From positions 1,550,001 to 1,614,000 of the forward strand of contig CP040678.1 in NCBI GenBank assembly GCA_005954745.1: DNA of 64,000 nt, read 5' to 3'. A program made the translations under genes and the position numbers. The stretch is from Halostella pelagica. Lineage in GTDB: Archaea; Halobacteriota; Halobacteria; Halobacteriales; Natronoarchaeaceae. The stretch's first letter is position 1; every line of letters starts with the position of its first letter. The notes beneath the pieces are model-generated. The model ran no database searches and was not told the origin of the DNA. It saw nothing but the letters and a program-made list of their open reading frames with translations. This document shows positions 33,453 through 42,081 of the stretch, piece by piece.

Positions 33453-34196
33453 TTACGGTGCGAGACGGTTCTTCCGGTTTTTCATGTTCTCTTCGTAGTA
33501 CTCGAACGTGATCGGACACCACTCCGCCGCGAGATCGAGAATGCGTTCTGTCATGTCTCGTATCTCCCACTGGCTATCGGCGGCGGCCCGCATATCAGCC
33601 ACGTGCATCAACATCCTGGCGTTCATACTCATTACCATGTTCACCTCCGTCCCGATCGGGAGAACGAATCGTGCGTCCTCGGGCGGCATTCCCAGATCGA
33701 GCAGTTCCTGGTAATCCTCGACTGACTGACGGACGGACCGCTGGAACAGTTCTTCGCGCTTCGCGACGGTGTCTTCGTCGACGGAGCCCGACTGCTGATT
33801 CCGCCCGACCCAGTCCGGGTCCGACGCAGAGGGCGGCGTGACCACCATCTCCCCCTCCTCGACATCGGCGGGGTCGACATCGTCGAAGGAGACGTACCGC
33901 ATCGACTGCACGTCGAAACTGACGTGGCGGTGCCGAGTGATCTGGGCCATGCAGGAACGGCTGATTCCCTTGATGGCGAACGTCACCTGCGGGTGCTCGA
34001 ACGGACCGAAGTGACCGTGGTCGAGGAGGTGGCCGATGAGCGTCCGCTTTCGCTCGTCCATCGTCTCACCCTCGACGGTAGACATGATCGTTTCGAACGA
34101 CTGATCGCCGACGAACTCGCCCATGTAGTCGTTTCGCGCCGCCGTACAGATCACGCGCTCCGGGTCCTCAGTCGCCTCGAGGAGTTCGACTTTCAT
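33453..34196 (-). CDS. thyX: Flavin-dependent thymidylate synthase
   Basis: 247 aa. Makes dTMP from dUMP with methylene-tetrahydrofolate, FAD and NADPH. The ThyX motif RHRxxS is present as RHRHVSFDVQSMRY (about residues 84-97), with Asp where Asn is common. Other blocks: LGHLLDHGHFGPFEHP-like (IGHLLDHGHFGPFEHPQVTF) and the C-terminal REIRD-type helix region. ATG at 34196 chosen: upstream frame is Arg-rich and lacks family sequence. Works with the pterin genes at 44.5-46.5 kb. Confidence 0.93.
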   Translation of the reverse strand: MKVELLEATEDPERVICTAARNDYMGEFVGDQSFETIMSTVEGETMDERKRTLIGHLLDHGHFGPFEHPQVTFAIKGISRSCMAQITRHRHVSFDVQSMRYVSFDDVDPADVEEGEMVVTPPSASDPDWVGRNQQSGSVDEDTVAKREELFQRSVRQSVEDYQELLDLGMPPEDARFVLPIGTEVNMVMSMNARMLMHVADMRAAADSQWEIRDMTERILDLAAEWCPITFEYYEENMKNRKNRLAP

Positions 34197-34438
34197 TACA
34201 GGGTTTCCACTCGTACTCTGCTGGTAAATGTTTCCTTCGGCACTCCTGGCCCACGCTCGCCGTGCAGACTGCGGTTCGCGAGCGGACGGGAGGAATGGTC
34301 GCGGACGCATCTCTCGCGGACTGATGAAGTGGTCACGGATGGCCCCCGCGGATCGGCGAGCGATCCACAGCCGTCTCGGGCGAGGAGAACCGGTACGCAA
34401 TAAGAAGTCCCAAGCATCGGTGACGAGTAGTGGTGGAC

Positions 34439-35038
34439 ATGATATCTAATCTGGCTGCCGACACGCAGGCGTTTACGAGCAACGCGTTCCTCGTCTCCGG
34501 CGACCGAACGGTACTCGTAGATACCGGGTCGAACTTCGATGTCGTTTCGAAGGTCAGAGAGCGCGTCGACGGACTGGATGCCGTCGTACTGACACACACC
34601 CATCCCGACCACATCGGTAACCTCTCCGAGGTCGTCGCCGCCTTCGACGACGGTCCGGACGGTGACGGGATCGAGGTGTGGGGGTACGACGGTTCGCGGG
34701 ACGACGTGGACCGCGCCATCGCCGACGAGGAAACGGTCCGTCTGGGCGATGACGAGTACGTCGCCTTGCACACGCCGGGGCACAAGGACGACCACCTGTG
34801 TTTCTACTCACCGGACGCCGACGTGCTGTTCGCCGGGGACCTGGTTTTCCAGAACGGGAGTTTCGGCCGCACGGATCTGGAGGAGGGAGACAGGGAAACC
34901 CTGATAGAAAGCATCGATCGTGTGGCCGACCGCGTGAACGGGACGCTTCGGGAGATGCACACCGGTCACGGGCCGAGCGTCAGCAATGACCCGTACTCGC
35001 ACATCGAACTCGCGGCGAAGATGGCGAGACAGGCCTGA
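34439..35038 (+). CDS. Metallo-beta-lactamase-fold hydrolase
   Basis: 199 aa. Metal-binding motif THTHPDHIG (about residues 54-62), then HTPGHKDDH (third His), AGDLVF (bridging Asp) and HTGHGP (last His). Glyoxalase II-like layout with two metal ions. The substrate is unknown. ATG at 34439 chosen; a GTG lies three codons upstream. Divergent from thyX across a 242-bp gap that shows no other gene. Confidence 0.9.
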   Translation: MISNLAADTQAFTSNAFLVSGDRTVLVDTGSNFDVVSKVRERVDGLDAVVLTHTHPDHIGNLSEVVAAFDDGPDGDGIEVWGYDGSRDDVDRAIADEETVRLGDDEYVALHTPGHKDDHLCFYSPDADVLFAGDLVFQNGSFGRTDLEEGDRETLIESIDRVADRVNGTLREMHTGHGPSVSNDPYSHIELAAKMARQA

Positions 35039-35110
35039 TTCCCGTCGGAAACTGAGAACCGAACGAGACGACAGGAACGTCAAGATGCGAGCAAACAGGT
35101 GATCGAGGAG

Positions 35111-35413
35111 CTATTGTGGGGCGTCTTCGACGACGACCGTCCCGTCGCCGTACACGGTGACGGCGTATCCGACGTGCGTGAACGAGATGTGATCTGGCCC
35201 GTCTCCGGTTGACGGACGAAACAGCGAGTCGAGCGTGTCAGGGTCGATAGTCTCGTAGAGCGGCGGTAGTTCGAGCGGTTGAACGCCGGCGCTATCAGCG
35301 ACGGCGGAGATCACGGTAGTACTCAGTAACTGGTCGCCCTCGAAATCGTGTTCGACCGCGTAGTCGGGCGTGTCCTTCGAGGACAGTGAAAGTGAGTTGC
35401 TTTTCGACGTCAT
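35111..35413 (-). CDS. HalOD1-type output-domain protein
   Basis: 100 aa. STTVISAVADSAGVQPLELP, PLYETIDPDTLDSLF and ISFTHVGYAVTVYGDGTVVV follow the haloarchaeal HalOD1 domain, which occurs alone or at the C-terminus of signalling proteins. The start at 35413 has a TATA box 28 nt upstream, as for a leaderless transcript. Function unknown. Confidence 0.87.
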   Translation of the reverse strand: MTSKSNSLSLSSKDTPDYAVEHDFEGDQLLSTTVISAVADSAGVQPLELPPLYETIDPDTLDSLFRPSTGDGPDHISFTHVGYAVTVYGDGTVVVEDAPQ

Positions 35414-35435
35414 CAAACTGTATCCCAACCTTACC

Positions 35436-35446
35436 GATTATAAACC
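35436..35446 (-). promoter_or_regulatory. TATA box of the HalOD1 gene
   Basis: GATTATAAACC on the plus strand is GGTTTATAATC on the minus strand, centred 28 nt upstream of the ATG at 35413, which indicates a leaderless transcript and supports that start. Confidence 0.65.
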
Positions 35447-35447
35447 T

Positions 35448-35634
35448 ACGTCACTGTTTTTCTTTCAGAAGGGAAGCTCCGGCAGATTTTACCGCCGCAA
35501 GGTATGCTTGAAGGAAGTGTTTCGAGGGCTCTCGGGTAAAACGTCGATCTGCGGTTGAACTGGTGTTCGACGCCGGTTTCGGGTGGTACAACAGTGCTTG
35601 AACGCTGATCGACCGCCGCTGACGCTGTGGGTAT
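35448..35634. other. Gap with a possible coding remnant
   Basis: No intact gene. On the plus strand a stop-bounded frame (about 35509-35602) reads KCFEGSRVKRRSAVELVFDA then GFGWYNSA, which looks coding-like but has no start and no family I recognise. It may be a relic of a gene or mobile element. Confidence 0.25.
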
Positions 35635-35718
35635 CTCATACCGGTGGCTGTAACTTCGTAAAGATAACCGGACCCCGAAGGTCCGATATTCTTCAAGGAA
35701 TTACAGCCGATATATCAG
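35635..35718. repeat. Inverted-repeat element, copy 3 (84 bp)
   Basis: Opposite orientation to copy 2. On the minus strand it starts CTGATATATCGGCTGTAATT and ends TTACAGCCACCGGTATGAG. The interior has a perfect hairpin CGGACC/GGTCCG and matches copy 2 closely. Its TGA is the stop codon of the DUF5827 gene (35715-35717). Confidence 0.8.
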
Positions 35719-35990
35719 TCTTCAGTCTGTTTTAACCCGTAGTACCCCGGTTCCTCTTCCTCGCGCGGTTGCGCGACGACGAGATCGTCCGAATTGCGCA
35801 TGATCCAGGGGATCGCCCAGTCGAGCAGGACGTTCTCGGTCTCCACGTCGATCTCTGCGTCCGGGTCGAGTTCCTGAAGCATTCGTGCGATCTCGTAGAC
35901 GGTGTACATCTGCCCCGGTGCCAGCAGTTCGTCCGGCGTGTAGAAGTCACAGGGGTGTAACTGGTCGAACTCGTCTTTCGGAACGGGCAT
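35715..35990 (-). CDS. DUF5827 haloarchaeal protein
   Basis: 91 aa. Acidic, conserved throughout haloarchaea: FDQLHPCDFYTPDELLAPGQ, YTVYEIARMLQELDPDAEID, NVLLDWAIPWIMRNSDDLVV, then EPGYYGLK. The start at 35990 follows the family N-terminus (MPVPKDEF). The stop codon is part of repeat copy 3. Function unknown. Confidence 0.88.
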   Translation of the reverse strand: MPVPKDEFDQLHPCDFYTPDELLAPGQMYTVYEIARMLQELDPDAEIDVETENVLLDWAIPWIMRNSDDLVVAQPREEEEPGYYGLKQTED

Positions 35991-36177
35991 ACGGACGACT
36001 ACGGCGGAGGTGGGGGTAAATCGCACGATGTCGAGAGGCGGGTATCGAGGGTCTTTCGCGCCGTCGTATTCCCTCTGCGCTGTCGGACGATTATCAGAAC
36101 GGACCGATCGCTCCGGCGTACGGTCACGAACGCGATAAAAATTCGAAGGTGAACGACTCGTCGCTACGCGGCGACGG

Positions 36178-36780
36178 TTACTCGAACAGCTGAACGACGT
36201 CCTGGTAGTTCTCGGCGGCCGCGTCCCAGTCAACTACGTCGAAGAACCCGTCGATGAAGCTACCGCGGTCCGGACCGTAGTCGTAGTAGTAGGAGTGCTC
36301 CCAGACGTCGAGCGCGAGGATCGGGTGACTACCCCACAGCGCGCCCTGGTCGTGCTTATCGACCGCGATGTTGCGCAGTTGCTTGGCGACCGGGTCGTAG
36401 ACGAGAAGGGCCCAGCCACCCGCGGCGCTCGCGGCGGCCTCGAACTCACCCTTCCAGCCTTCGTAGGAACCGAAGTCCTCCTCGATGCGGTCGGCGAGTT
36501 CGCCTTCCGGCTCGCCTCCCCCGTTCGGATCCATGTTCTCCCAGAAGAGCGTGTGGAGGTAATGTCCACAGCCGTTGTGCGTGACGTTGCCGAGCGCGCC
36601 CGCAGTGCCGTCGTAGTCGCCGGACTCGCGGTTCTCCGCGAGCGTCTCCTCGGCGCTGTTCAGGCCGTTGACGTACCCCTGGTGGTGCGTGTCGTGGTGC
36701 CAGGTGAGTACCTGTTCGCTAAGAGCCGGTTCGAGCGCGTCGTAGTCGTACGGAAGTGGTGGGAGTTCGTGGTCTGCCAT
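36178..36780 (-). CDS. sod: Superoxide dismutase (Mn/Fe)
   Basis: 200 aa. Converts superoxide to peroxide and oxygen. Metal ligands: His28 in LTWHHDTHHQGYVNGL, the His in HYLHTLFWENM, and Asp/His in LDVWEHSYYYDYG. Length matches archaeal SODs. The start at 36780 has a Shine-Dalgarno GGAGG 8 nt upstream, unusual in this largely leaderless genome, and a TATA box at 36818. Confidence 0.96.
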   Translation of the reverse strand: MADHELPPLPYDYDALEPALSEQVLTWHHDTHHQGYVNGLNSAEETLAENRESGDYDGTAGALGNVTHNGCGHYLHTLFWENMDPNGGGEPEGELADRIEEDFGSYEGWKGEFEAAASAAGGWALLVYDPVAKQLRNIAVDKHDQGALWGSHPILALDVWEHSYYYDYGPDRGSFIDGFFDVVDWDAAAENYQDVVQLFE

Positions 36781-36788
36781 AGTAAATT

Positions 36789-36825
36789 CCTCCAGAGAGA
36801 CGTTCGCTAGGATCGTAGTTAAAAC
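36789..36825 (-). promoter_or_regulatory. Promoter and Shine-Dalgarno of sod
   Basis: Minus-strand TATA element GTTTTAAC at 36818-36825 and GGAGG at 36789-36793, 8 nt before the ATG. Predicts a short leader with a real ribosome-binding site. Confidence 0.6.
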
Positions 36826-36904
36826 CACACGAACCGGTCAACGAACCCGGAAGCAGATTAAAGTAAGGATTGTTACATTAACCAGGCGGCCGTACATCCG
36901 CACG

Positions 36905-37597
36905 TTACTCGCTCGATTCCGAGGTTTTCGATCGAAGTAGCCGGGTCGCTACTCCGCCAGCGATACCAGTCCCCGCGACCAGCGCACCGAACCCGGACAG
37001 GCCGTCGCCAGTATCGGTGTTCGTTCCGTTCTCGTCAGGTTCACCCTCGACCGTGGGGCCGCTCCCGGTCGCTACCTCCCCGCGGTCCGGCGGGACCGTC
37101 TCTATCGTGAGGCGGATGAACTCGTCCGTGCAATCGCTCTTTCGAGTGATGATAAACGGCGTTCCCTGTTCGGTCTCCCAGGTGGTCCCGTCAACGTACA
37201 TTTCGACTTCCCGTCGCTGGGGGTCGTCCCGGATGCGGTCGACGAGCATACCGTTGTACCGCAGCGCCTCGTTTACCCCCCAGTCCATCTCGCAGTCACC
37301 CACGGCCGCCGGGATCGACCCCTGATCGTCCGGACGGTACGTGGCGATCATGAACTGTCCGACGTAGTTTCCGGTCCAGGGATCACCCTGTTCCTGCAAA
37401 ACGATCTCCCGCGTCGCTTGGACTTCTCCCTCCTCCTCAGTTCCCTGCCCGTCGTCAGTCTCTTGACCGTCTTCCTCCGTTTCCTGTGCGGCGGCGCTAG
37501 TCCCCGTCCCGAAACTATACGCGATCCCGCTAACGCCGGCCAGAAACGTCCGCCGGCGGATCCGTAGCCGCCGTCGCTGGTGATGGTTTCCCGTCAT
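36905..37597 (-). CDS. Tat-exported surface protein with C-terminal anchor
   Basis: 230 aa. Tat signal RIRRRTFLAGVSGIAYSFG, then a Glu/Asp/Gln-rich linker (QETEEDGQETDDGQGTEEEG), a beta-rich domain with two Cys (VGDCEMDWG, RKSDCTDEF; likely a disulfide) and, near the end, GLSGFGALVAGTGIAGGVAT followed by a basic tail. The last part resembles the PGF-CTERM/archaeosortase sorting pattern, but the PGF triplet is SGF. ATG at 37597 chosen just before the Tat motif. Function unknown. Confidence 0.75.
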   Translation of the reverse strand: MTGNHHQRRRLRIRRRTFLAGVSGIAYSFGTGTSAAAQETEEDGQETDDGQGTEEEGEVQATREIVLQEQGDPWTGNYVGQFMIATYRPDDQGSIPAAVGDCEMDWGVNEALRYNGMLVDRIRDDPQRREVEMYVDGTTWETEQGTPFIITRKSDCTDEFIRLTIETVPPDRGEVATGSGPTVEGEPDENGTNTDTGDGLSGFGALVAGTGIAGGVATRLLRSKTSESSE

Positions 37598-37679
37598 TAG
37601 AATCACCCAGTGGTAGTACGACAACGACCCCCCTAACCGTTCGCATAACTACGGTTTCGGAGAGGAACGCGACAGCCGT

Positions 37680-39077
37680 TCACTCGCCGCGCGCGGCCTC
37701 GAACATCGCTACCGCGGCTTCGCGCCGTTCGCCGTGGTCGACGATAGGCTCGGGATAGCCCGGCGCGGTGCGGTGCCGTTCAGTCAGAGTCAGGTCGGGC
37801 CAGTCGTGGATCTGTTCGGCGGTCGCGTTGCCGAGTTCGGGGACGTACTCGCGGACGTACTCGCCGTCGGGGTCGTACCGCTCGCCCTGCGTCATCGGGT
37901 TGAATATCCGGAAATATGGTTGTGCGTCAGTTCCGGTGGACGCGGCCCACTGCCAGCCGCCGTTGTCGTTTGCGGTGTCGTGGTCGACGAGTTTTTCGCG
38001 GAACCAGTCGTACCCCTCACGCCAGTCTATCAGCAGATCCTTCGTGAGGAAGGCGGCGACGAGCATTCGGACGCGGTTGTGCATCCACCCCTCCGCCCGC
38101 AACTGTCGCATCCCCGCGTCGACGATAGGGTACCCCGTCTCGCCGTTCTTCCAGGCGCGAAGCGCGTCCGGGTCGTCGCGCCAAGCGATGTCGTTCTCGT
38201 ACGACTTGTAGTTCGACCGCACCACGTCCGGATGGAAATAGAGGACGTGCGTGTAGAACTCGCGCCAGGCGAGTTGCGACCGGAACTCCTCGACGGAGTC
38301 TCGTTCCGCCTCGGTCTCGGCTTCTGCGAGCGCGTCCGTCGTCGCGTCGTACACCTCGCGAACGCCGATGGTGCCCCACTTGAGATGGGGCGAGAGGCGG
38401 GACGTAGCCTCGTCCGCCGGGTAGTCACGGCGCTCCTCGTATCGGTAGATGTCTGACTCGCAGAACGCCCGGAGACGTTCGCGGGCGGGGGCCGTACCCG
38501 CCGGTGAGATGTCGGCCTCCGGGTCGTCGAATCCGAGGTCGTCTAGCGTCGGCAGTGCGTCGCCCTCTACGTCGGCGAACGCGCCCGCATCCGGCACGTC
38601 GTACGGCGCTCCCTTCTCGCGGTCGAGCCACTTTCGTCCGAAGTACGTAAACACCGAGTACGGGTCGCCGTCCGCGGTGGTGATAGCCCCGGGCTCGTGG
38701 AAGATTCCGTCGCGGACTGCCTCGCAGGAGAACCCGGCCTCGTCGAGCGAGCGCCGGACGGCGGCATCGCGTTCCTGCGCCAGGCCCGAGTAGTCTTTCG
38801 CCCAGAACACCGCTTCCGCCTCGTACGTCTCGGCCAGTTCGGGGAGGACCACTTCGGGTTCGCCGTGTCGGACCAACAGGTCAGTCCCGCGGTCGCGATA
38901 TCGCTCGCGAAGCGATGACAACGCGTCCAACAGAAACTCGACCCGTGGCGGCGACCCGTGTTCGAGCACGGCGGGATCGAACACGAACACCGGAACGACC
39001 GGACCGTCAGTGGTCGCCCGTGAAAGCGCCCGGTTGTCCGCCGTTCGGAGGTCCCGCCGGTGCCAGTGGAGCTGCAT
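37680..39077 (-). CDS. phr: Deoxyribodipyrimidine photolyase (CPD, class I)
   Basis: 465 aa. Light-driven repair of cyclobutane pyrimidine dimers. An N-terminal antenna domain (LHWHRRDLRTADNRAL, residues 3-18) and a C-terminal FAD domain: LSPHLKWGTIGVREVY, QLAWREFYTHVLYFHP, PIVDAGMRQLRAEGWMHNRV, DLLIDWREGY, and DHDTANDNGGWQWAASTGTD (Asn of DNGGWQW binds FAD). The start at 39077 matches the family. Important for salt-lake organisms under strong sun. Confidence 0.96.
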   Translation of the reverse strand: MQLHWHRRDLRTADNRALSRATTDGPVVPVFVFDPAVLEHGSPPRVEFLLDALSSLRERYRDRGTDLLVRHGEPEVVLPELAETYEAEAVFWAKDYSGLAQERDAAVRRSLDEAGFSCEAVRDGIFHEPGAITTADGDPYSVFTYFGRKWLDREKGAPYDVPDAGAFADVEGDALPTLDDLGFDDPEADISPAGTAPARERLRAFCESDIYRYEERRDYPADEATSRLSPHLKWGTIGVREVYDATTDALAEAETEAERDSVEEFRSQLAWREFYTHVLYFHPDVVRSNYKSYENDIAWRDDPDALRAWKNGETGYPIVDAGMRQLRAEGWMHNRVRMLVAAFLTKDLLIDWREGYDWFREKLVDHDTANDNGGWQWAASTGTDAQPYFRIFNPMTQGERYDPDGEYVREYVPELGNATAEQIHDWPDLTLTERHRTAPGYPEPIVDHGERREAAVAMFEAARGE

Positions 39078-39241
39078 ACGTACCGTGAGGACGGTGGGGA
39101 GAAAAATCCCGGGCCGCCATTCATGTAACACATATAACACCCACCAGTCATGTGCGTCCGCTGTTGGTTCAAATTGTAGTTCTATACAAAGTTTTATGTC
39201 ATATCATCGTGAACAGAAATCGCGTTTCAGTGGCTGGGAAA

Positions 39242-40135
39242 ATGTCGATAACAAGAGGTGTACTCTCGAACGCGAATTCACACACCGTAATACTGACCAG
39301 ACGGTTGAACACCGCTTCGCGGGAGACCTGTCTCAATATTGTCAGTGGACACCGTCCGACGGAGCGAAACGTGGTGGCAGTCACCTGTGACCTGTCTGCG
39401 GAACGCTTCGTCGATCGGTGGAGCGACTACGTCGGCGCGCCGCCTCTCACGTGTGGCATCGTCGACGTGGGAGAGCGGACGCGACCGACTGTTTCGGGAG
39501 TAGACCCAGACCAAGTCCGGACCGTCTCCGATCCGGGGAACCTGCAGCACCTCCACGATGCCGTCGAGGCGCATCTCAACGAACTGCCCGACGCGGATCG
39601 TACCGTCGTCTACCTCGATACGGTGAACGCCCTATTAGATCACGTTCCGATCCCGTCAGTAACCGGCTTTCTCGACAGACTCACGTCGTCACTGTCGGCG
39701 CTCGGAGCGGTCAGTTGTGCGTCGTTCGAAACTGGCAAACGCGGCGAGCGGATGATCCGACCCGTCACGGAGACGTTCGGCACGGTGTTCGAACTGGGGC
39801 GACTCGGCCGAAGCCTCGAACCGACTGACGACCAACTGTCCTCCGACGACGTGTTCGATGTACTTTCCTCTCGCTCACAACGGCTCGTACTGCGTAGTCT
39901 CCTGCGAGCGGAGGGAACGCTCCACGTGCGCGAACTCGCACAGCGTATCGCGGCCGCGCAGACGACCGAGCAACCGGATATCGAACAGATCGTCACCAGA
40001 CTCCACCACATCGATCTGCCGAAACTCCGAGAGACCGGGCTGGTCGCCGTCGAGGACCGAATCGTCTCCGCGACCGAGGTGGTCACCGAGGTGGAACCGT
40101 ATCTCGCGCTGGCGCACCCGGACGAACGGAACTAA
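39242..40135 (+). CDS. Degenerate RecA/KaiC-like protein with C-terminal HTH
   Basis: 297 aa. The N-terminal part (1-200) follows haloarchaeal DUF7504-type RecA-like domains (VVAVTCDLSAERFVDRW, DRTVVYLDTVNALLDHVPIP, FLDRLTSSLSALGAVSCASF) but has no Walker A motif. The C-terminus (215-297; DVFDVLSSRSQRLVLRSLLR, LHHIDLPKLRETGLV) is a DUF7344-like winged HTH. ATG at 39242 chosen; an earlier in-frame ATG would add 30 residues without family support. Probably a regulator. Confidence 0.75.
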   Translation: MSITRGVLSNANSHTVILTRRLNTASRETCLNIVSGHRPTERNVVAVTCDLSAERFVDRWSDYVGAPPLTCGIVDVGERTRPTVSGVDPDQVRTVSDPGNLQHLHDAVEAHLNELPDADRTVVYLDTVNALLDHVPIPSVTGFLDRLTSSLSALGAVSCASFETGKRGERMIRPVTETFGTVFELGRLGRSLEPTDDQLSSDDVFDVLSSRSQRLVLRSLLRAEGTLHVRELAQRIAAAQTTEQPDIEQIVTRLHHIDLPKLRETGLVAVEDRIVSATEVVTEVEPYLALAHPDERN

Positions 40136-40291
40136 GCCGTAGCGGGCAGTCAGCGGTCGGTTCCCCGCCGAGACCGCCAGCGCATCAGCGACACTCGGCC
40201 GCGCGTTTCCAGTCTGAACTGCGCGGCATCCGTACAACTTTATGAGAGTTGATCGTGTATTATCGGATATGCGCTCAGGAGAGGGTCAAAC

Positions 40292-41068
40292 GTGACGGTC
40301 GAACAGTTCCACGTCGACGGCGAGACGGCGGTAGTAACGGGGGCGTCAAGCGGCATCGGAAAGTCCATCGCCGAGCGGTTCGCGGACGACGGCGTCGACG
40401 TCGTCGTCTGCTCCCGCGACATCGACAACGTCGAACCGATCGCTGACGGGATCGCCGAGAGCAACCGTCCAGGCGATGCGCTGGCTGTCGAATGCGACGT
40501 GACAGAGCGAGACGCCGTGGAGGCGCTGATAGCGGCGACCGTCGAGGAGTTCGGTGGGATAGACGTGCTGGTGAACAACGCCGGGGCGAGTTTTATGGCG
40601 AACTTCGACGACATCACGCCGAACGGGTGGGGGACCGTCGTCGACATCAACCTCACCGGAACGTATCACTGCACGCAGGTCGCCGGCGAACACCTGAAAG
40701 ACGGCGGCGGTGTCGTCGTCAACCTCGCCAGCGTGGCCGGTGAGCAGGGCGCACCGTACATGAGTCACTACGGTGCGGCGAAAGCGGGCGTGATCAACCT
40801 CACTCGGACGCTCGCCTTCGAGTGGGCGAGCGAGAACGTTCGCGTCAACTGCATCTCGCCGGGATACGTCGCTACGCCCGGCGTCGAGGCACAGATGGGC
40901 GTGTCCGCCGACGAGGTCGACAGGGAGACGGTCAAGCGGCGACTCGGAACTAGCGAGGAGATCGCCGACATCGCGCAGTTCCTCGCCAGTCCCGCCGCCT
41001 CGTACCTCGTCGGACAGTCGATCGCTCCGGCCGGCGTCCCCGACATCAAGGAGGATCCCGAGATATGA
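40292..41068 (+). CDS. Short-chain dehydrogenase (FabG-like)
   Basis: 258 aa, GTG start. TGASSGIGKS (residues 17-26), NNAGAS, catalytic Ser in VNLASVAGEQG, YGAAKAG with Tyr/Lys, and SPGYVATPG. Typical NAD(P)-dependent oxidoreductase of the 3-oxoacyl reductase group. Its stop overlaps the next ATG by 4 bp, so it forms an operon with an F420-dependent oxidoreductase. Substrate unknown. Confidence 0.9.
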   Translation: MTVEQFHVDGETAVVTGASSGIGKSIAERFADDGVDVVVCSRDIDNVEPIADGIAESNRPGDALAVECDVTERDAVEALIAATVEEFGGIDVLVNNAGASFMANFDDITPNGWGTVVDINLTGTYHCTQVAGEHLKDGGGVVVNLASVAGEQGAPYMSHYGAAKAGVINLTRTLAFEWASENVRVNCISPGYVATPGVEAQMGVSADEVDRETVKRRLGTSEEIADIAQFLASPAASYLVGQSIAPAGVPDIKEDPEI

Positions 41069-42081
41069 CGGACGAACCGACGGCGGCCGACCGGACCGTC
41101 CACCTGCCCGTCGCGGCCCAGCCGAGCGTCGAGACGCTCGTCGACCTTACTCAACGGGCCGAAGACCTGGGATACGAGCGGGCATGGCTCCCCGAAACCT
41201 GGGGCCGGGACGCCGTCACGACGCTTACGAGTATGGCACACGGCACTGAACGGATCGGCATCGGACCGAGCGTTCTCAACGTCTATTCGCGGTCGCCGGC
41301 GCTTATCGCCCAGAGCGCGGCGACGCTTCAGGAGGTCGCGGACGGACGACTCCGGGTGGCTGTCGGTCCGAGCGGCCCCGCCGTCATCGAAGGCTGGCAC
41401 GGCGTCGACTTCGACCGCCCCCTCAGGCGGACCCGAGAGTACATCGACGTGTACCGCACCGTTCTCGACGGGGAGACGCTGAACTACGACGGCGACGTGT
41501 TCGATCTCGCCGGCTTTCGTCTGCGCTGTGACCCGCCGGAACAGGTGCCGCCCATCGACGCTGCAGGAATGGGGCCGAAGGCGGTGGAACTCTGCGGACG
41601 CTTCGCGGACGGGTGGCACGCGATCGTTTTCACTCCCGAGGGACTCCGGGACCGACTCGGGGACCTCCGTCGCGGCGTCGAACTGGGCGGTCGCGACATC
41701 GACGACGTGCGCGTGACGCTCTCTCTCCCTTGCTGTGCGCTTGACGACGGCGAGCGGGCGCGGGAACTCGGCGCTGAACACTGCGCGTTCTACATCGGCG
41801 GGATGGGGACGTACTACCGCGACTCGCTGGCCCGGCAGGGGTACGAGGACACCGCCCACGACGTCGCCACGGCGTGGGCGAACGGCGACCGCGACCGTGC
41901 CGTGGAACTCGTCGACGACGCGCTCCTCGACGACCTCGCCGCGGTCGGGACACCTGACGAGGTTCGTGACCGGATCCGGACGTTCGAGAGCATAGACGGA
42001 GTCGATGCCGTCGCCGTCAGCTTCCCGCGCGGTGCGACGGTCGATGATGCGCGGCAGACGCTCGACGCGCTAGAACCGTAG
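41065..42081 (+). CDS. Coenzyme F420-dependent (LLM-class) oxidoreductase
   Basis: 338 aa. Luciferase-like TIM barrel. Blocks: VHLPVAAQPSVETLVDLTQR, AEDLGYERAWLPETWGRDAV, IGIGPSVLNVYSRSPALIAQ, PIDAAGMGPKAVELCGRFAD and VGTPDEVRDRIRTFE. It resembles the NP1902A family of haloarchaeal F420 enzymes. It is translationally coupled to the SDR, so the two likely act on one substrate path. Confidence 0.9.
   Translation: MTDEPTAADRTVHLPVAAQPSVETLVDLTQRAEDLGYERAWLPETWGRDAVTTLTSMAHGTERIGIGPSVLNVYSRSPALIAQSAATLQEVADGRLRVAVGPSGPAVIEGWHGVDFDRPLRRTREYIDVYRTVLDGETLNYDGDVFDLAGFRLRCDPPEQVPPIDAAGMGPKAVELCGRFADGWHAIVFTPEGLRDRLGDLRRGVELGGRDIDDVRVTLSLPCCALDDGERARELGAEHCAFYIGGMGTYYRDSLARQGYEDTAHDVATAWANGDRDRAVELVDDALLDDLAAVGTPDEVRDRIRTFESIDGVDAVAVSFPRGATVDDARQTLDALEP

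Noticed and set aside
34197-34438. Plus-strand frame of 73 codons between thyX and the MBL hydrolase
   Set aside because: It is Arg-rich and spans both promoters; no family, and it ends inside the MBL gene.
35451-35696. 81-codon minus-strand frame covering repeat copy 3
   Set aside because: Most of it is the repeat itself translated; any similar repeat would give the same peptide.
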